A stretch of 64,000 nt of DNA from Enterobacillus tribolii (GCF_003363015.1 NZ_QRAP01000003.1:248001-312000), one strand, 5' to 3'; counted from the stretch's first letter, positions 44,705 to 54,806 are shown. The notes: generated by a model from the sequence alone, not told the origin. A program made the numbers and translations.

Positions 44705-45754
44705 ATGAAAATACTGGTTATCGGGCCTTCATGGGTCGGTGACATGATGATGTCACAAAGCCTGTACCGTACCTTGAAGGCCGAATACCCCGACGCCGAC
44801 ATTGACGTGATGGCGCCCGACTGGTGCCGTCCGCTTCTGGCAAGGATGCCGGAGGTCAGCGAGGCCGTCGTGATGCCACTGGGGCACGGTTCGCTGGCGC
44901 TGGGAGAGCGTTACCGGCTGGGAAAACAGTTGCGCGCCAAACGCTACGACCGCGCCTATATCCTGCCGAATTCCTTTAAGTCGGCGCTGGTGCCGTTCTT
45001 CGCCGGAATACCGGTGCGTACCGGCTGGAAAGGCGAAATGCGCTACGGCCTGCTGACCGACCTGCGCATTCTGGATAAAACCGCCTTCCCGCTGATGGTG
45101 GAGCGCTATGTTGCGCTGGCCTACGACAAAGCGCGTATCGCTTGTGCCGCCGATCTGCCGCAGCCGCTGCTGTGGCCTGCGTTGCAGGTGCGGGACGAGG
45201 AGATTGCCGAAATCACTGCCGCCTTTAACCTGACGGATAACCGCCCGACCATCGGCTTCTGCCCCGGCGCAGAGTTCGGCCCCGCCAAGCGCTGGCCGCA
45301 CTATCACTACGCCGGGCTGGCGCAGCGGCTGATTGACGACGGATATCAAATCGCCCTGTTCGGCTCGCAAAAAGATCACGCCGCCGGCGAAGAAATTCTC
45401 GCCCTGCTGACGGAAGAGGCCAGAGAGCATTGCCTTAACCTCGCCGGGCAAACCAACCTGGATCAGGCCGTGGTACTCATCGCCTCCTGCCATGCCATCG
45501 TCACCAACGACTCCGGCCTGATGCACGTCGCCGCGGCGCTGAATAAGCCCCTGGTGGCGCTTTATGGCCCCAGCAGCCCGGACTTTACCCCGCCGCTGTC
45601 GCATCAGGCTAAAGTCATCCGCCTGATTACCGGCTACCACAAGGTGCGCAAAGGGGATGCGGCCGAGGGTTATCACCAGAGTCTTATTGATATCCAGCCC
45701 TCCCTCGTGATGGACGCCCTGACGGAATTATTGCCAGAGGATTACCCCCGGTAA
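44705..45754 (+). CDS. waaF: ADP-heptose:LPS heptosyltransferase II
   Basis: A 349-residue GT9 enzyme adding the second heptose of the inner core. GPSWVGDMMMSQSLYRTLK at the start and CPGAEFGPAKRWP near residue 182, plus TNDSGLMHVAAALNKPLVALYG, match RfaF. It overlaps waaC by one base (TAATG). Confidence 0.97.
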   Translation: MKILVIGPSWVGDMMMSQSLYRTLKAEYPDADIDVMAPDWCRPLLARMPEVSEAVVMPLGHGSLALGERYRLGKQLRAKRYDRAYILPNSFKSALVPFFAGIPVRTGWKGEMRYGLLTDLRILDKTAFPLMVERYVALAYDKARIACAADLPQPLLWPALQVRDEEIAEITAAFNLTDNRPTIGFCPGAEFGPAKRWPHYHYAGLAQRLIDDGYQIALFGSQKDHAAGEEILALLTEEAREHCLNLAGQTNLDQAVVLIASCHAIVTNDSGLMHVAAALNKPLVALYGPSSPDFTPPLSHQAKVIRLITGYHKVRKGDAAEGYHQSLIDIQPSLVMDALTELLPEDYPR

Positions 45755-46713
45755 TGCATGTATTGATTGTTAAAACGTCCTCCATGGGGGATGTGTTGCA
45801 CACATTGCCAGCGCTGACCGATGCAATGCAATGCATACCCGGCATCCGCTTTGACTGGGTGGTGGAAGAGAATTTCGCCCAGATACCGGGCTGGCACTCC
45901 GCCGTGGATCGGGTGATTCCCGTCGCCATCCGGCGCTGGCGCAAGAACTGGTTCGGTAACGAAACGCGCCAGCAACGCAGTGATTTCAAAAGAGAGCTGC
46001 AGCGCACCGCCTACGACGCCGTAATTGATGCGCAGGGGCTGATGAAAAGCGCTGCGCTCATAACCCGTTCCGCCCGCGGCCCGAAGCACGGGATGGATTG
46101 CAAAACCGCCCGTGAACCTTTCGCCAGCTGGTTTTATAACCACCGCTATTCTATTGATAAACAACAGCATGCCGTGGAGCGCATCCGGGAATTATTCGCC
46201 TGCAGCCTGGGGTATGAGAAACCCGGCGGCCAGGGCGATTACGCCATTGCCGCACGCTTCCTCGGGCACCTGCCGCCCGATCACGCCAGCTACCTGGTGT
46301 TTCTGCACGCCACGACCCGCGATGAAAAACATTGGCCGGAGTCGCACTGGCGCGAACTCATTGCGCTGGCGGAACCAAGCGGCCTGAAAATCAAACTGCC
46401 GTGGGGAGCCGAGCACGAGCACCGCCGCGCCCAGAGGCTGGCTGAAGGTTTCTCCCATGTGGAGGTTCTGCCGCGTATGACGCTGGAGCAGGTCGCGACG
46501 ACGCTGGCCGGCGCCAAAGCGGTCGTCTCCGTCGATACCGGGCTGAGCCACCTGACGGCGGCGCTGGATAAGCCGAACATCACGTTATACGGCCCTACCG
46601 ATCCGGGATTGATCGGCGGATACGGCAAGCATCAGACCGCCCTGCGCTCACCTACCGGAGCGATGGCGGATATTGACGCGGCGACGGTGTGGAAATTGCT
46701 CAACGGAGAGTGA
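45754..46713 (+). CDS. waaC: ADP-heptose:LPS heptosyltransferase I
   Basis: A 319-residue GT9 enzyme adding the first heptose to Kdo. VKTSSMGDVLHTLPALTDA at the start, LHATTRDEKHWPESHW near residue 187 and SVDTGLSHLTAALDKPNITLYGPTDPG near residue 257 are typical. Coupled to the glycosyltransferase downstream. Confidence 0.97.
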   Translation: MHVLIVKTSSMGDVLHTLPALTDAMQCIPGIRFDWVVEENFAQIPGWHSAVDRVIPVAIRRWRKNWFGNETRQQRSDFKRELQRTAYDAVIDAQGLMKSAALITRSARGPKHGMDCKTAREPFASWFYNHRYSIDKQQHAVERIRELFACSLGYEKPGGQGDYAIAARFLGHLPPDHASYLVFLHATTRDEKHWPESHWRELIALAEPSGLKIKLPWGAEHEHRRAQRLAEGFSHVEVLPRMTLEQVATTLAGAKAVVSVDTGLSHLTAALDKPNITLYGPTDPGLIGGYGKHQTALRSPTGAMADIDAATVWKLLNGE

Positions 46714-46715
46714 TG

Positions 46716-47879
46716 ATGAGAAAATTGCACATAATCAATCTGGAGAAGATGGGCGGCGTTGAACGTCTTTTTCTGCAATACATCCGCCATGAGTCCGCAC
46801 AAAACGATGCCATTTTCTGTATCAGCAATCAGGTCGGCCCGGAGATCGCCCAGTATCTGACGGACAAAAAAATCACGTTCGTAAACCGTATATTCAACGC
46901 GCTGGCGCTCAAATTTCCCTCTTTCCTGCGCAAATATGCTTTACAGTTTAAAACGTGGCGCGCACGCCCTGACGCCATCATCGTCTGGGATCTGGTCCCC
47001 GTCTTTGCCCATGCGCCTTCGCGCGGAAAGGTCATCTACTACGACCACGGCTGTTCCTGGCGCTATCCCCATAATCAGAAGACGCTCGCGTTCTTCGCCA
47101 TGTTGTCAGGGTGTATTTCTGCGGCGCATGCGTCCAAACGCGTTATGGAATTGCGCTTTCAATTGCCCTGCCCTGTCAACGTCGTTATCAACCGCATTCT
47201 TCCGCCTCCTGACATCAACAGCGGCGAAAAAGCGCCCCGTACGCCGCTGCGCCTGGGCGTGGCGGCACGCCTGGTCGGCCTGAAAGGCATCAGCGTGGCC
47301 TTACTGGCCGTCAAAACGCTGCGGGAGCGAAACGTTGACGTTGAGCTGGAGATTGCGGGCAAAGGCCCCGATGAAGAGAATTTCAAAGCCCTTGCCGTGA
47401 AGCTGGGAATTGCCGACTGCGTGACCTTTCTCGGTTTTCAGAGCAATCTGAGTTCCTTCTTTAACCGGATACATATTTACCTCAGTACGCCGGTCACAGA
47501 ACCGTTCGGTCTTTCCTGTATGGAAGCGCTTTTCTACGGCGTGCCGGTCGTGTTTCCCCTGATCGACGGCCAGCCGGAGGTCGTCAGGGACGGCTATTGC
47601 GGTCTGGGCATCATCCCAACCGTTTCCCCCGAAACACATTTCGGGTTAAGCGGGGTCAACGTTAATTTTCCTTATCATGTATACTCGCCGACGCAGGATA
47701 CCCTGGTGCCGCCGATGCTGATGTCCCATGAGGCCTGCGCGGATGCTATCCAGACCATTGCCGGCGATGATTACCAAACATTCAGGAACAACGCGTTTGA
47801 GCATGTAAGACGTAATTTTGATTATAGAAATTTTGTGGGTGATTTTAATAACGCAATTATTGGTATTGTGAATGACTAA
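46716..47879 (+). CDS. Core-locus glycosyltransferase, GT4-like
   Basis: A 387-residue GT-B protein. The C-terminal domain has GVAARLVGLKGISVALLAV, EIAGKGPDEENFKALA and TEPFGLSCMEALFYGVPVV, the usual donor-binding Glu region. It probably adds an outer-core sugar. I cannot give a specific symbol. Of two adjacent ATGs (46713, 46716) the second is better spaced from GGAG. Its last 8 bases overlap waaL. Confidence 0.85.
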   Translation: MRKLHIINLEKMGGVERLFLQYIRHESAQNDAIFCISNQVGPEIAQYLTDKKITFVNRIFNALALKFPSFLRKYALQFKTWRARPDAIIVWDLVPVFAHAPSRGKVIYYDHGCSWRYPHNQKTLAFFAMLSGCISAAHASKRVMELRFQLPCPVNVVINRILPPPDINSGEKAPRTPLRLGVAARLVGLKGISVALLAVKTLRERNVDVELEIAGKGPDEENFKALAVKLGIADCVTFLGFQSNLSSFFNRIHIYLSTPVTEPFGLSCMEALFYGVPVVFPLIDGQPEVVRDGYCGLGIIPTVSPETHFGLSGVNVNFPYHVYSPTQDTLVPPMLMSHEACADAIQTIAGDDYQTFRNNAFEHVRRNFDYRNFVGDFNNAIIGIVND

Positions 47880-49122
47880 TATAAAAAATGTTGGCCCTCA
47901 GGGAATGATCAGCGGGGCATTGCTGGCTTCTTTTACGTTATTCGCACTTAGCTTTTACGCGTTGGCATTCTACCCGGAGCAGGTCAGAAAAGTCTTCTAT
48001 ACGACAGGATATTTTGTTGTCCTGCTGATGATTGTCTTTTTTAAAAAGATGGAAGCGCCAAAAGAAAATAAGATACTGGCATCTTCCGTTGCGCTTTTTG
48101 CCCTGAGCATCCTTGTCTGGAGTTTGTTTTATAAAAATCACGGCGCATTTAAAGACGTCTATTACTCATATGAGGCATCCGGCAGAATTTTACTCTTTTC
48201 TTCGTTGATCCTGTTTGCGCTTTCAAACTTTAAATTTTATTTACCCGCAAAACCATTCTATCTGCTGCTGATCGCAGGCGGGTTTTGCGTCAACGCTTAT
48301 GCCATTTATCAGGGCGCCATGACCTCCCGCCCGCGCGTAGAGCTGGCCTTCGACAGAGCCACTATGGCGGCTTACATCATGACGCTGATCGATCTCTTTT
48401 TGATCTATGCCGTCCTGCAACTGCCAAAAAAATGGAGCCTGATTCTCCTTGCGCCGGCGGTGTTGATCAGCTTCGGGGGCATTGTGTACACCGAGACGCG
48501 CGCGGCGATCCTGGCATACCCCATACTTGTGTTTCTGCAGCTTTGCTTTCACAGGGGCATAAACAAAAAGCTTATTTTTGCGTTTTCCGGTATCTGCGTC
48601 GCCATTATCGCGATCACCATCGTCATTTTTCATGCTGAGTTAAATCAAAGGCTTAATGAACTGAATAACGATATCAGGCTGTATGAGGAACAGAACAGCA
48701 ACTCCTCCGTCGGTGCCCGCCTCGTTATGTTTGAAACCGGTCTGCATGCTGGCCTGCAAGCCCCGCAGGGAGAGTCCGCCGAAACCAGATCTGAGCATAT
48801 AAAACAGCAAATTGCGACAACGCCGGCACTATCCGGCGCGGCAGAGTATCTTGACGTCCACATGCATAATGAGCTGATTGATAACTTCTCTCTGCGCGGT
48901 ATCTGGGGAGCGGCTGCATTGCTGTTTTTTTATTGCGCCCTGCTGTTCACCGCCTGGCGCGATAAAAATACCCTGCTATTTGTCATCACGCTGAGCGTGA
49001 TGGTTTACGGGCTGAGTGACGTTCTGTTTTTCAGCCGGGAAGGCACTATTATTGTCTCACTGGCTGTTATTCTGGCCGTTATCCTGGAAAAGCCAGAACA
49101 TAATTTAATTAAGAATAATTAA
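47872..49122 (+). CDS. waaL: O-antigen ligase
   Basis: A 416-residue inner-membrane protein with about 11-12 hydrophobic segments and a large periplasmic loop (about 255-340). That loop contains the conserved HMHNELID with the ligase His. WaaL joins undecaprenol-linked O-antigen to the lipid A core. It is more A+T-rich than neighbours, common for these genes. Overlaps the upstream gene by 8 bases. Confidence 0.88.
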   Translation: MTNIKNVGPQGMISGALLASFTLFALSFYALAFYPEQVRKVFYTTGYFVVLLMIVFFKKMEAPKENKILASSVALFALSILVWSLFYKNHGAFKDVYYSYEASGRILLFSSLILFALSNFKFYLPAKPFYLLLIAGGFCVNAYAIYQGAMTSRPRVELAFDRATMAAYIMTLIDLFLIYAVLQLPKKWSLILLAPAVLISFGGIVYTETRAAILAYPILVFLQLCFHRGINKKLIFAFSGICVAIIAITIVIFHAELNQRLNELNNDIRLYEEQNSNSSVGARLVMFETGLHAGLQAPQGESAETRSEHIKQQIATTPALSGAAEYLDVHMHNELIDNFSLRGIWGAAALLFFYCALLFTAWRDKNTLLFVITLSVMVYGLSDVLFFSREGTIIVSLAVILAVILEKPEHNLIKNN

Positions 49123-49312
49123 TGTATTCGGGCCATTTTTTTCGAACGGGAATCACGGCTTAAGCTAAATACTGAAGCCGTGCATCAAACTTATTCATAT
49201 GACCCGTTCCCGTGCGGAGAGTATCTGCATCATAAAAAATCTGCTATTATTGACTACGGCTTCACGGTAAACTGAGCGATGCAATGCTATCTCGCTCAGG
49301 AAAGCATCATTT

Positions 49313-49396
49313 ATGATTACACGGGTAATTATGCTGACGATGACATTAGTGGATAACAGTACTGCGCTTATCAGTCAGGATAGCAGCGATGAGTAA
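49313..49396 (+). CDS. Possible 27-residue leader peptide before the GT2 gene
   Basis: ATG at 49313 has GGAAAG 8 bases upstream; the stop TAA (49394) overlaps the ATG of the next gene (ATGAGTAA). It starts MITRVIML and ends acidic. The arrangement would couple its translation to the glycosyltransferase. It may be coincidence; no homology is known to me. Confidence 0.35.
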   Translation: MITRVIMLTMTLVDNSTALISQDSSDE

Positions 49397-50369
49397 GCAA
49401 GGCTATTTACTCAGTGTGATCGTCCCCGTGTTCAATAACGCCACCTTCATCGGGAAAACGCTCCGCTCAATTTTTCAGCAAATAGATGCCTGTGTTGAAG
49501 TCATTATTATTAATGATGGCTCGACGGATGATACCGATACGATCATCAGGGACATCCTGGATAATTGCCCGAATACCGGTACGACAACCTACCTCACCCA
49601 GACCAACCGCGGCGTCTCCGCGAGCCGAAATATCGGCCTTGCCCATGCCGTGGGAGAATACATCGCCTTTGTCGACGGCGACGATCTGTGGTCGCCCTAT
49701 TTTTGGCAGACCATCAAGCCGCTGCTGCTGGGCAACCCCAGCGATCTCATTGAGTTTTATTATCAGAAATTTACCGATGTTCCCGTCGGTGAGCATCAGG
49801 AGATCCGCTCTCCGGCCTGCATTAACGTCGACCCGTCACAGCCCGAGCTGTTGTACGATGTTTTCGCCCTTTCGCACTGGCACGTCTGGAGCCGGGTCTA
49901 CCAGCGGAACTTGATCGCAGGACATACCTTTATTGAAGGCAGACGTTATGAAGACATGATGTTTACGCCTTACTGCTACATGAAGGCCAAGCGGGTTACC
50001 CGGATTAACGCCACGCTCTATTTTTACCGTGACAACCCGAACGGGATCACGCGCAATATCCGTCTGTCGGATATCGACGATATCGTCTATGCGATGGAGT
50101 GCATTCTGAACTACGCGAAAAACAAGGCTACGCCGGAAATCAACGCGTCGCTGACGCCGCTCATGCTGATCAATTGCTTTAACGAAATACGGCACTTACA
50201 CAATAAAATATATGGTTTCTACAACTATAACCCCAGAATTGCCCATATCTTCGTTGAATCAAGCAAGTTCGTTCCCTACAGCAAGATGACGCTCAAAAAT
50301 AAGCTTCACCTGTCCAACCCCTTGCTTTGGAAAAAGCTTTCCCAGGTCCGGGCGAAAATCAGGAAGTAA
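49389..50369 (+). CDS. Core-locus glycosyltransferase family 2 (GT-A)
   Basis: A 326-residue GT2 enzyme. LLSVIVPVFNNATFIGKTLRSIF at the start, VIIINDGSTDDTD, NRGVSASRNIGLAHA and the metal-binding AFVDGDDLW (near residue 95) are clear. The YEDMMF segment is the catalytic-acid region. It transfers a sugar in the LPS outer core; donor and acceptor are unknown. It ends one base before the converging wabN-like gene. Confidence 0.88.
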   Translation: MSKQGYLLSVIVPVFNNATFIGKTLRSIFQQIDACVEVIIINDGSTDDTDTIIRDILDNCPNTGTTTYLTQTNRGVSASRNIGLAHAVGEYIAFVDGDDLWSPYFWQTIKPLLLGNPSDLIEFYYQKFTDVPVGEHQEIRSPACINVDPSQPELLYDVFALSHWHVWSRVYQRNLIAGHTFIEGRRYEDMMFTPYCYMKAKRVTRINATLYFYRDNPNGITRNIRLSDIDDIVYAMECILNYAKNKATPEINASLTPLMLINCFNEIRHLHNKIYGFYNYNPRIAHIFVESSKFVPYSKMTLKNKLHLSNPLLWKKLSQVRAKIRK

Positions 50370-51326
50370 TCACCCACGCTTCGTTTCGTAATACTCCGCC
50401 AGCGTCATCCCGCTGACACGGGGTTGCAACCACTGGAACAGCTGTTCTAAATCCGCATACAAACGTTCGATATCCGCTTCAGTTTTAAACGTCGGGCTGC
50501 CGCCGGGCATATACTCCGATGAATGCAGCATATATTCCACATAGTCATTCCCCTGCGCCAGGGTTTGTTCAACGACCCGTTTCATATTTTCCACGTTCCC
50601 GCCCATCGGACGCAGCCAATGCACGGAGGGCGAGCGCACTTTACCGCGCAGTCTGTCATACCCTTGTTTAAACGCGTTCATCAGCGCGGAATGTTTGTAT
50701 TGGATGCTCATGGGAACTTCAAGCAACGCGGAATTTCCGGGCCGGCTGATATCATTTTCATCAAGAAAATAGGCCTGCGCCGGGAAATTACGGTAGTCCG
50801 TTCCGCCCTGACCGGCCGGATCGCCCTTGGCCGTGCGCCAGTTCACGCGGGGCGTGACCGAGCAGTCCACCCGATAGCCTCTTTCCACCAGCAGGCGCGC
50901 ATAAAACGCATTGAACGCCCAACGTCCGGCACGATGACTTACCATCTTCGTCTGGAACGTCTCTTCGAGCAGATCGGTCATAAAGTCCACTTTCTGACGG
51001 ATCATTTCCTGCGGGTATTCAATCAGGTAAGGCTTGTGGCGCCAATCATCGGCCGTCAGCGGCGCCAACGGCGGGCTGTTCCATGCGTGCAGATGCATCC
51101 CGACCTCACCCGTACCGCGTGCAATCACGTCACGGGCAAACTCGATATAAACAGGGTCCACCGCCATCTCGTAATTAGTCAGGTAGACCGGCTTAAAGCC
51201 GTATTTCTCACACAATTGCTGAAAACGCGGCAAATAACGGGCATTTTCCGTGGAAATAACGTCATGGTTCTGCCACAGGTTATCGCCTTCGGTATCGATT
51301 GTGATAAGAAATGCAGGTTTACTCAT
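50370..51326 (-). CDS. wabN: LPS-core N-acetylglucosamine deacetylase, WabN-like
   Basis: A 318-residue polysaccharide-deacetylase-fold protein: FLITIDTEGDNLWQ at the start carries the catalytic/metal Asp, and GEVGMHLHAWNSPP near residue 82 gives the metal His pair. Klebsiella and Serratia WabN removes the acetyl group from core GlcNAc added by WabH. It is encoded on the opposite strand from the rest of the core genes. ATG at 51326 with GGGA upstream. Confidence 0.75.
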   Translation of the reverse strand: MSKPAFLITIDTEGDNLWQNHDVISTENARYLPRFQQLCEKYGFKPVYLTNYEMAVDPVYIEFARDVIARGTGEVGMHLHAWNSPPLAPLTADDWRHKPYLIEYPQEMIRQKVDFMTDLLEETFQTKMVSHRAGRWAFNAFYARLLVERGYRVDCSVTPRVNWRTAKGDPAGQGGTDYRNFPAQAYFLDENDISRPGNSALLEVPMSIQYKHSALMNAFKQGYDRLRGKVRSPSVHWLRPMGGNVENMKRVVEQTLAQGNDYVEYMLHSSEYMPGGSPTFKTEADIERLYADLEQLFQWLQPRVSGMTLAEYYETKRG

Positions 51327-51450
51327 TGAAAATATCCCAAAGCCAGGCACCCGGCCATGTTAGTGCAATTGGTGAAAAACCGCCACAATGCTTCTCTCGC
51401 CGTCATGAATCCCCTAAAATCAGGTATGGTTCCTGGCAAAGAAATAATTA

Positions 51451-52533
51451 ATGACGCTTAATCCGATTCTTTCCGGCTCATTCACGCCGAAACGCATTCT
51501 GGTGATCAAGCTGCGGCATCACGGCGATATGTTGCTTATTACTCCCGTGATCAGCGCGTTGAAACAGCACTATGCCGACGCAACGATTGACGTGCTGCTC
51601 TATGAAGAAACGCGGGATATGCTCGCGGCAAACCCGGAAATTCATCGGATTTTTGCTATCGATCGCCGCTGGAAACAGCAGGGCACGCGCCACCAGCTGG
51701 GAATGGAATGGGCATTAATGAGGGATCTGCGCCGGCAGCACTATGATCTGGTTCTGAATCTTGCCGACCAGTGGCGCAGCGCCATTATCACCGCTTTTAC
51801 CCGCGCGCCGGTCAGAATCGGCTTTGACTTTCCCAAGCGCCGCCATCCGCTCTGGCGCTTGTGCCACACCGTACTGGCCCTGACCGACAGTCACGCCACC
51901 CAGCACACCGTAGAACAAAACCTGGAGATTCTTCAGCCGTTGGGGCTTTCCCTCCCTCCCGGACAGGGCAGCGTCACCATGAGCTACGCCCGGGAAGACT
52001 GGGATGCCTGCCGCGCACTGCTCGGTGAAGATACCGGGGAAGGTTACGTCGTCATTCAGCCCACCTCCCGCTGGTTTTTCAAATGCTGGCGGGAAGCCCG
52101 GATGAGCGAAGTGATCAATGCGCTCTCCGCTGCCGGCCGGCGCATCGTCATCACCTCCGGCCCGGACGCGCGCGAATTGCAGATGGTGGAAGATATTCTG
52201 GCGGGCTGCCCGCAAGCCAACGTCACCTCGCTGGCGGGAAAACTGACGCTGCGCCAGCTCGCGGCCTTAATCGATCATGCAGCGCTGTTTATCGGCGTCG
52301 ATTCGGTTCCCATGCACATGGCCGCCGCGCTGGAAACGCCGCTCATCGCGCTGTTCGGGCCGTCAAAGCTGACGTTCTGGCGCCCCTGGCAGGCCAAAGG
52401 CGAAGTCATCTGGGCGGGCGATTTCGGCTCATTGCCTGACCCAGATGATATCAATACCAACACCGATGAGCGTTATCTGGATTTGATTCCCACCGAAGCC
52501 GTCATTGCCGCGGCAAAGAGAATTCTGCCATGA
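51451..52533 (+). CDS. waaQ: LPS heptosyltransferase III
   Basis: A 360-residue GT9 enzyme adding the branch heptose III. KRILVIKLRHHGDMLLITPVISALK at the start, VIQPTSRWFFKCW near residue 193 and GVDSVPMHMAAALETPLIALFGPSK near residue 280 match RfaQ/WaaQ. Its stop overlaps the wabG start (ATGA). Confidence 0.93.
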   Translation: MTLNPILSGSFTPKRILVIKLRHHGDMLLITPVISALKQHYADATIDVLLYEETRDMLAANPEIHRIFAIDRRWKQQGTRHQLGMEWALMRDLRRQHYDLVLNLADQWRSAIITAFTRAPVRIGFDFPKRRHPLWRLCHTVLALTDSHATQHTVEQNLEILQPLGLSLPPGQGSVTMSYAREDWDACRALLGEDTGEGYVVIQPTSRWFFKCWREARMSEVINALSAAGRRIVITSGPDARELQMVEDILAGCPQANVTSLAGKLTLRQLAALIDHAALFIGVDSVPMHMAAALETPLIALFGPSKLTFWRPWQAKGEVIWAGDFGSLPDPDDINTNTDERYLDLIPTEAVIAAAKRILP

Positions 52534-53657
52534 AAAAATTCAGGCTGGCGCTGGTCCGGCAGAAGTACCGCCCCGACGGCGGCGCCGAGCGCTTCGTCGC
52601 CGGCGCGCTGGAAGCGCTCGACCAGCACGATCTTGAGCTGAACGTGATTACCCGCCAGTGGCTGGGGCCGGTGAAGCCGGAATGGAACGTTCACATCTGC
52701 GATCCCTGGAAATTCGGCCGTATCAGTCGTGAACGCGGCTTCGCCCGCGCGGCCAGAAAGCTGTGGCAACAAGAAAACTTCGACCTGGTGCAGAGCCATG
52801 AGCGCATTCCCGGCTGCACCCTCTATCGCGCCGGGGACGGCGTTCACCGACGCTGGCTGACGCAGCGGGCCAGGGTGTTGCCGGACTGGAAAGCCAAACT
52901 GTTATTCGCCGATCGCTACCACCGTTACGTCATGGGAGCCGAACGGGAAATGTACGCCGCGCCTGAGCTGAAAGGCGTCATTTGCAATGCAGAGATGATC
53001 AAGCGGGAAATCATTGAAGACTTCGGCGTACCGGCAGAGAAGATTCACGTCATTTATAACGCAGTGAATAGCCAGCGCTTTTGCCCGCCGGACCCGCAAC
53101 AGCTCGCACAATTACGCCAGCACAGAAACCTCCCCGTGCAGGCAACCTGCCTGATTTACGTCGGTTCAGGCTTTGAACGCAAAGGGCTGGACGCCGCAAT
53201 CAGGGCCGTCGCGGGCACCGACCGGCACTTATTGGTGGTCGGTAAAGATAAAGACGAGAAGCGCTACCACGGGCTGGCTAAAACGCTGCATTGCGAAGAT
53301 CGCATCCACTTCTGCGGCATGCAGTCCGATACGCTCCCTTTTTATCAAATGGCCGACGGCCTTTTGCTACCGACGCTATACGACCCGTTCCCCAACGTCA
53401 TTCTGGAAGCCATGGCCTGCGGACTGCCGGTCATCACCACGCCGACCTGCGGCGGCGCGGAATTTATTACCAACGGACACAACGGCTTTGTTTGCGACGC
53501 GCTGGATGTGGCAGCTCTGCAACAGGCCGTCATGGCGCTGCCGCCCAGGGCGCTCGGCTCCGCCGAAGGGCGGCACGCACGGGAGCGGATCCTCGGCTGT
53601 AACGCAGAGCAATTGTCGTCCCAGCTTATTTCACTGTATCGGCAACTGGTGGACTGA
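52530..53657 (+). CDS. wabG: Core glycosyltransferase WabG (galacturonosyltransferase type)
   Basis: A 375-residue GT4 enzyme, close to the WaaG/WabG group: RLALVRQKYRPDGGAERFVAGALEAL at the start, VQSHERIPGCTLYRAGDGVH near residue 87 and LLLPTLYDPFPNVILEAMACGLPVITT near residue 280. In Klebsiella and Serratia WabG adds galacturonic acid to heptose II; WaaG of E. coli adds glucose. The choice rests on the presence of wabH, wabN and waaE. Confidence 0.87.
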   Translation: MKKFRLALVRQKYRPDGGAERFVAGALEALDQHDLELNVITRQWLGPVKPEWNVHICDPWKFGRISRERGFARAARKLWQQENFDLVQSHERIPGCTLYRAGDGVHRRWLTQRARVLPDWKAKLLFADRYHRYVMGAEREMYAAPELKGVICNAEMIKREIIEDFGVPAEKIHVIYNAVNSQRFCPPDPQQLAQLRQHRNLPVQATCLIYVGSGFERKGLDAAIRAVAGTDRHLLVVGKDKDEKRYHGLAKTLHCEDRIHFCGMQSDTLPFYQMADGLLLPTLYDPFPNVILEAMACGLPVITTPTCGGAEFITNGHNGFVCDALDVAALQQAVMALPPRALGSAEGRHARERILGCNAEQLSSQLISLYRQLVD

Positions 53658-53660
53658 TTT

Positions 53661-54746
53661 ATGCGCATTCTGATCGTTATTGACGGCCTGCCCGGCGGCG
53701 GCGCGGAGAAAGTGGTGTTAACTCTGGCGCAGGCTTTTCTTCAGCAGGGCGATCGCGTTTCCCTGTTCTCCCTGAGGGACGTTTGCCAGTATCCGCTGCC
53801 TTCCGGCCTGGATTACCGCGTCATTGCCGATAAATGCCGTTCCCCCTGGCGTAAGCTGACCGAACTGTCCCGCCGTGCGGCCCAGCTCGATCAGGCCGTT
53901 ATTGAAGCGGAGAAAGCGGGGCGCTTTGATCTGGTCTTATCCAACCTGCACAAAACCGATCGCATCGTGGCCCGCAGCAAGGCGCTGGCCGACCATAATC
54001 TCTGGTTTTGCCTGCACGGCGTGTTTTCTTCTTCTTACCTCGGCCACCGTACCGGCCTCAGCCGCTGGCTGAAGCAGCAGAAAATCCGCCGGGTTTACCA
54101 GGGGCGCAATATTGTGACGGTATCCGACGCCGTCGGACGCGATCTCACCGAACAGTTCGCCATTACGCCCGCCAGGCTGCAAACCATTAATAACCCGTTT
54201 GACATCAACGCTATTCGTCAGGCCGGAGAAGAAACGTGTGAAATGGCAGGGCAGGATTACCTGGTTCACGTGGGGCGCTTCCACGTGACCAAGCGCCACG
54301 ACAGGCTGATTGAAGCCTATGCGGAAAGCGGCATTCAGGCGCCGCTGGTGCTGCTCGGGCACGGTAAGCCGGAGCAGGAAACGCGTCTGAAGGATTTAGC
54401 GCAAACGTTAGGCGTGGGCGACCGGGTGCTGTTCAAAGGCTTTCAGGAAAACCCCTACGCCTGGATCCGCCATGCCCGCATGCTGGTGCTCAGTTCAGAC
54501 AGCGAGGGCTTCGGCAACGTTCTGGTGGAGGCGCTGCTGCTCGGCACGCCGGTCGCCAGCACCCGCTGCCCCGGCGGCCCGGCAGAGATCCTGACCGGCG
54601 AGCTGGCGCGCGGCCTGGCCGATTTAAACAGCCATGCACTGGCCGAAACGATGCGTAACATCTATGATCGGCCACCGGTTATCGACGAATCTCAGCTCTG
54701 CCGCTACGGCACGGAGAATATTTGTCAGCAGTACCGCACATTATAA
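53661..54746 (+). CDS. wabH: Core glycosyltransferase WabH (GlcNAc transferase type)
   Basis: A 361-residue GT4 enzyme: RILIVIDGLPGGGAEKVVLTLAQ at the start, HVGRFHVTKRHDRLIEAYAE near residue 198 and LVLSSDSEGFGNVLVEALLLGTPVAST near residue 275. WabH adds GlcNAc to galacturonate, after which WabN deacetylates it. Lies 3 bases after wabG. Confidence 0.82.
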   Translation: MRILIVIDGLPGGGAEKVVLTLAQAFLQQGDRVSLFSLRDVCQYPLPSGLDYRVIADKCRSPWRKLTELSRRAAQLDQAVIEAEKAGRFDLVLSNLHKTDRIVARSKALADHNLWFCLHGVFSSSYLGHRTGLSRWLKQQKIRRVYQGRNIVTVSDAVGRDLTEQFAITPARLQTINNPFDINAIRQAGEETCEMAGQDYLVHVGRFHVTKRHDRLIEAYAESGIQAPLVLLGHGKPEQETRLKDLAQTLGVGDRVLFKGFQENPYAWIRHARMLVLSSDSEGFGNVLVEALLLGTPVASTRCPGGPAEILTGELARGLADLNSHALAETMRNIYDRPPVIDESQLCRYGTENICQQYRTL

Positions 54747-54806
54747 GTACAAAATATGATGGCTTCCGCGCTATTGTCCGCGCCATCTCTATCTTCGGGA
54801 TTGTTT

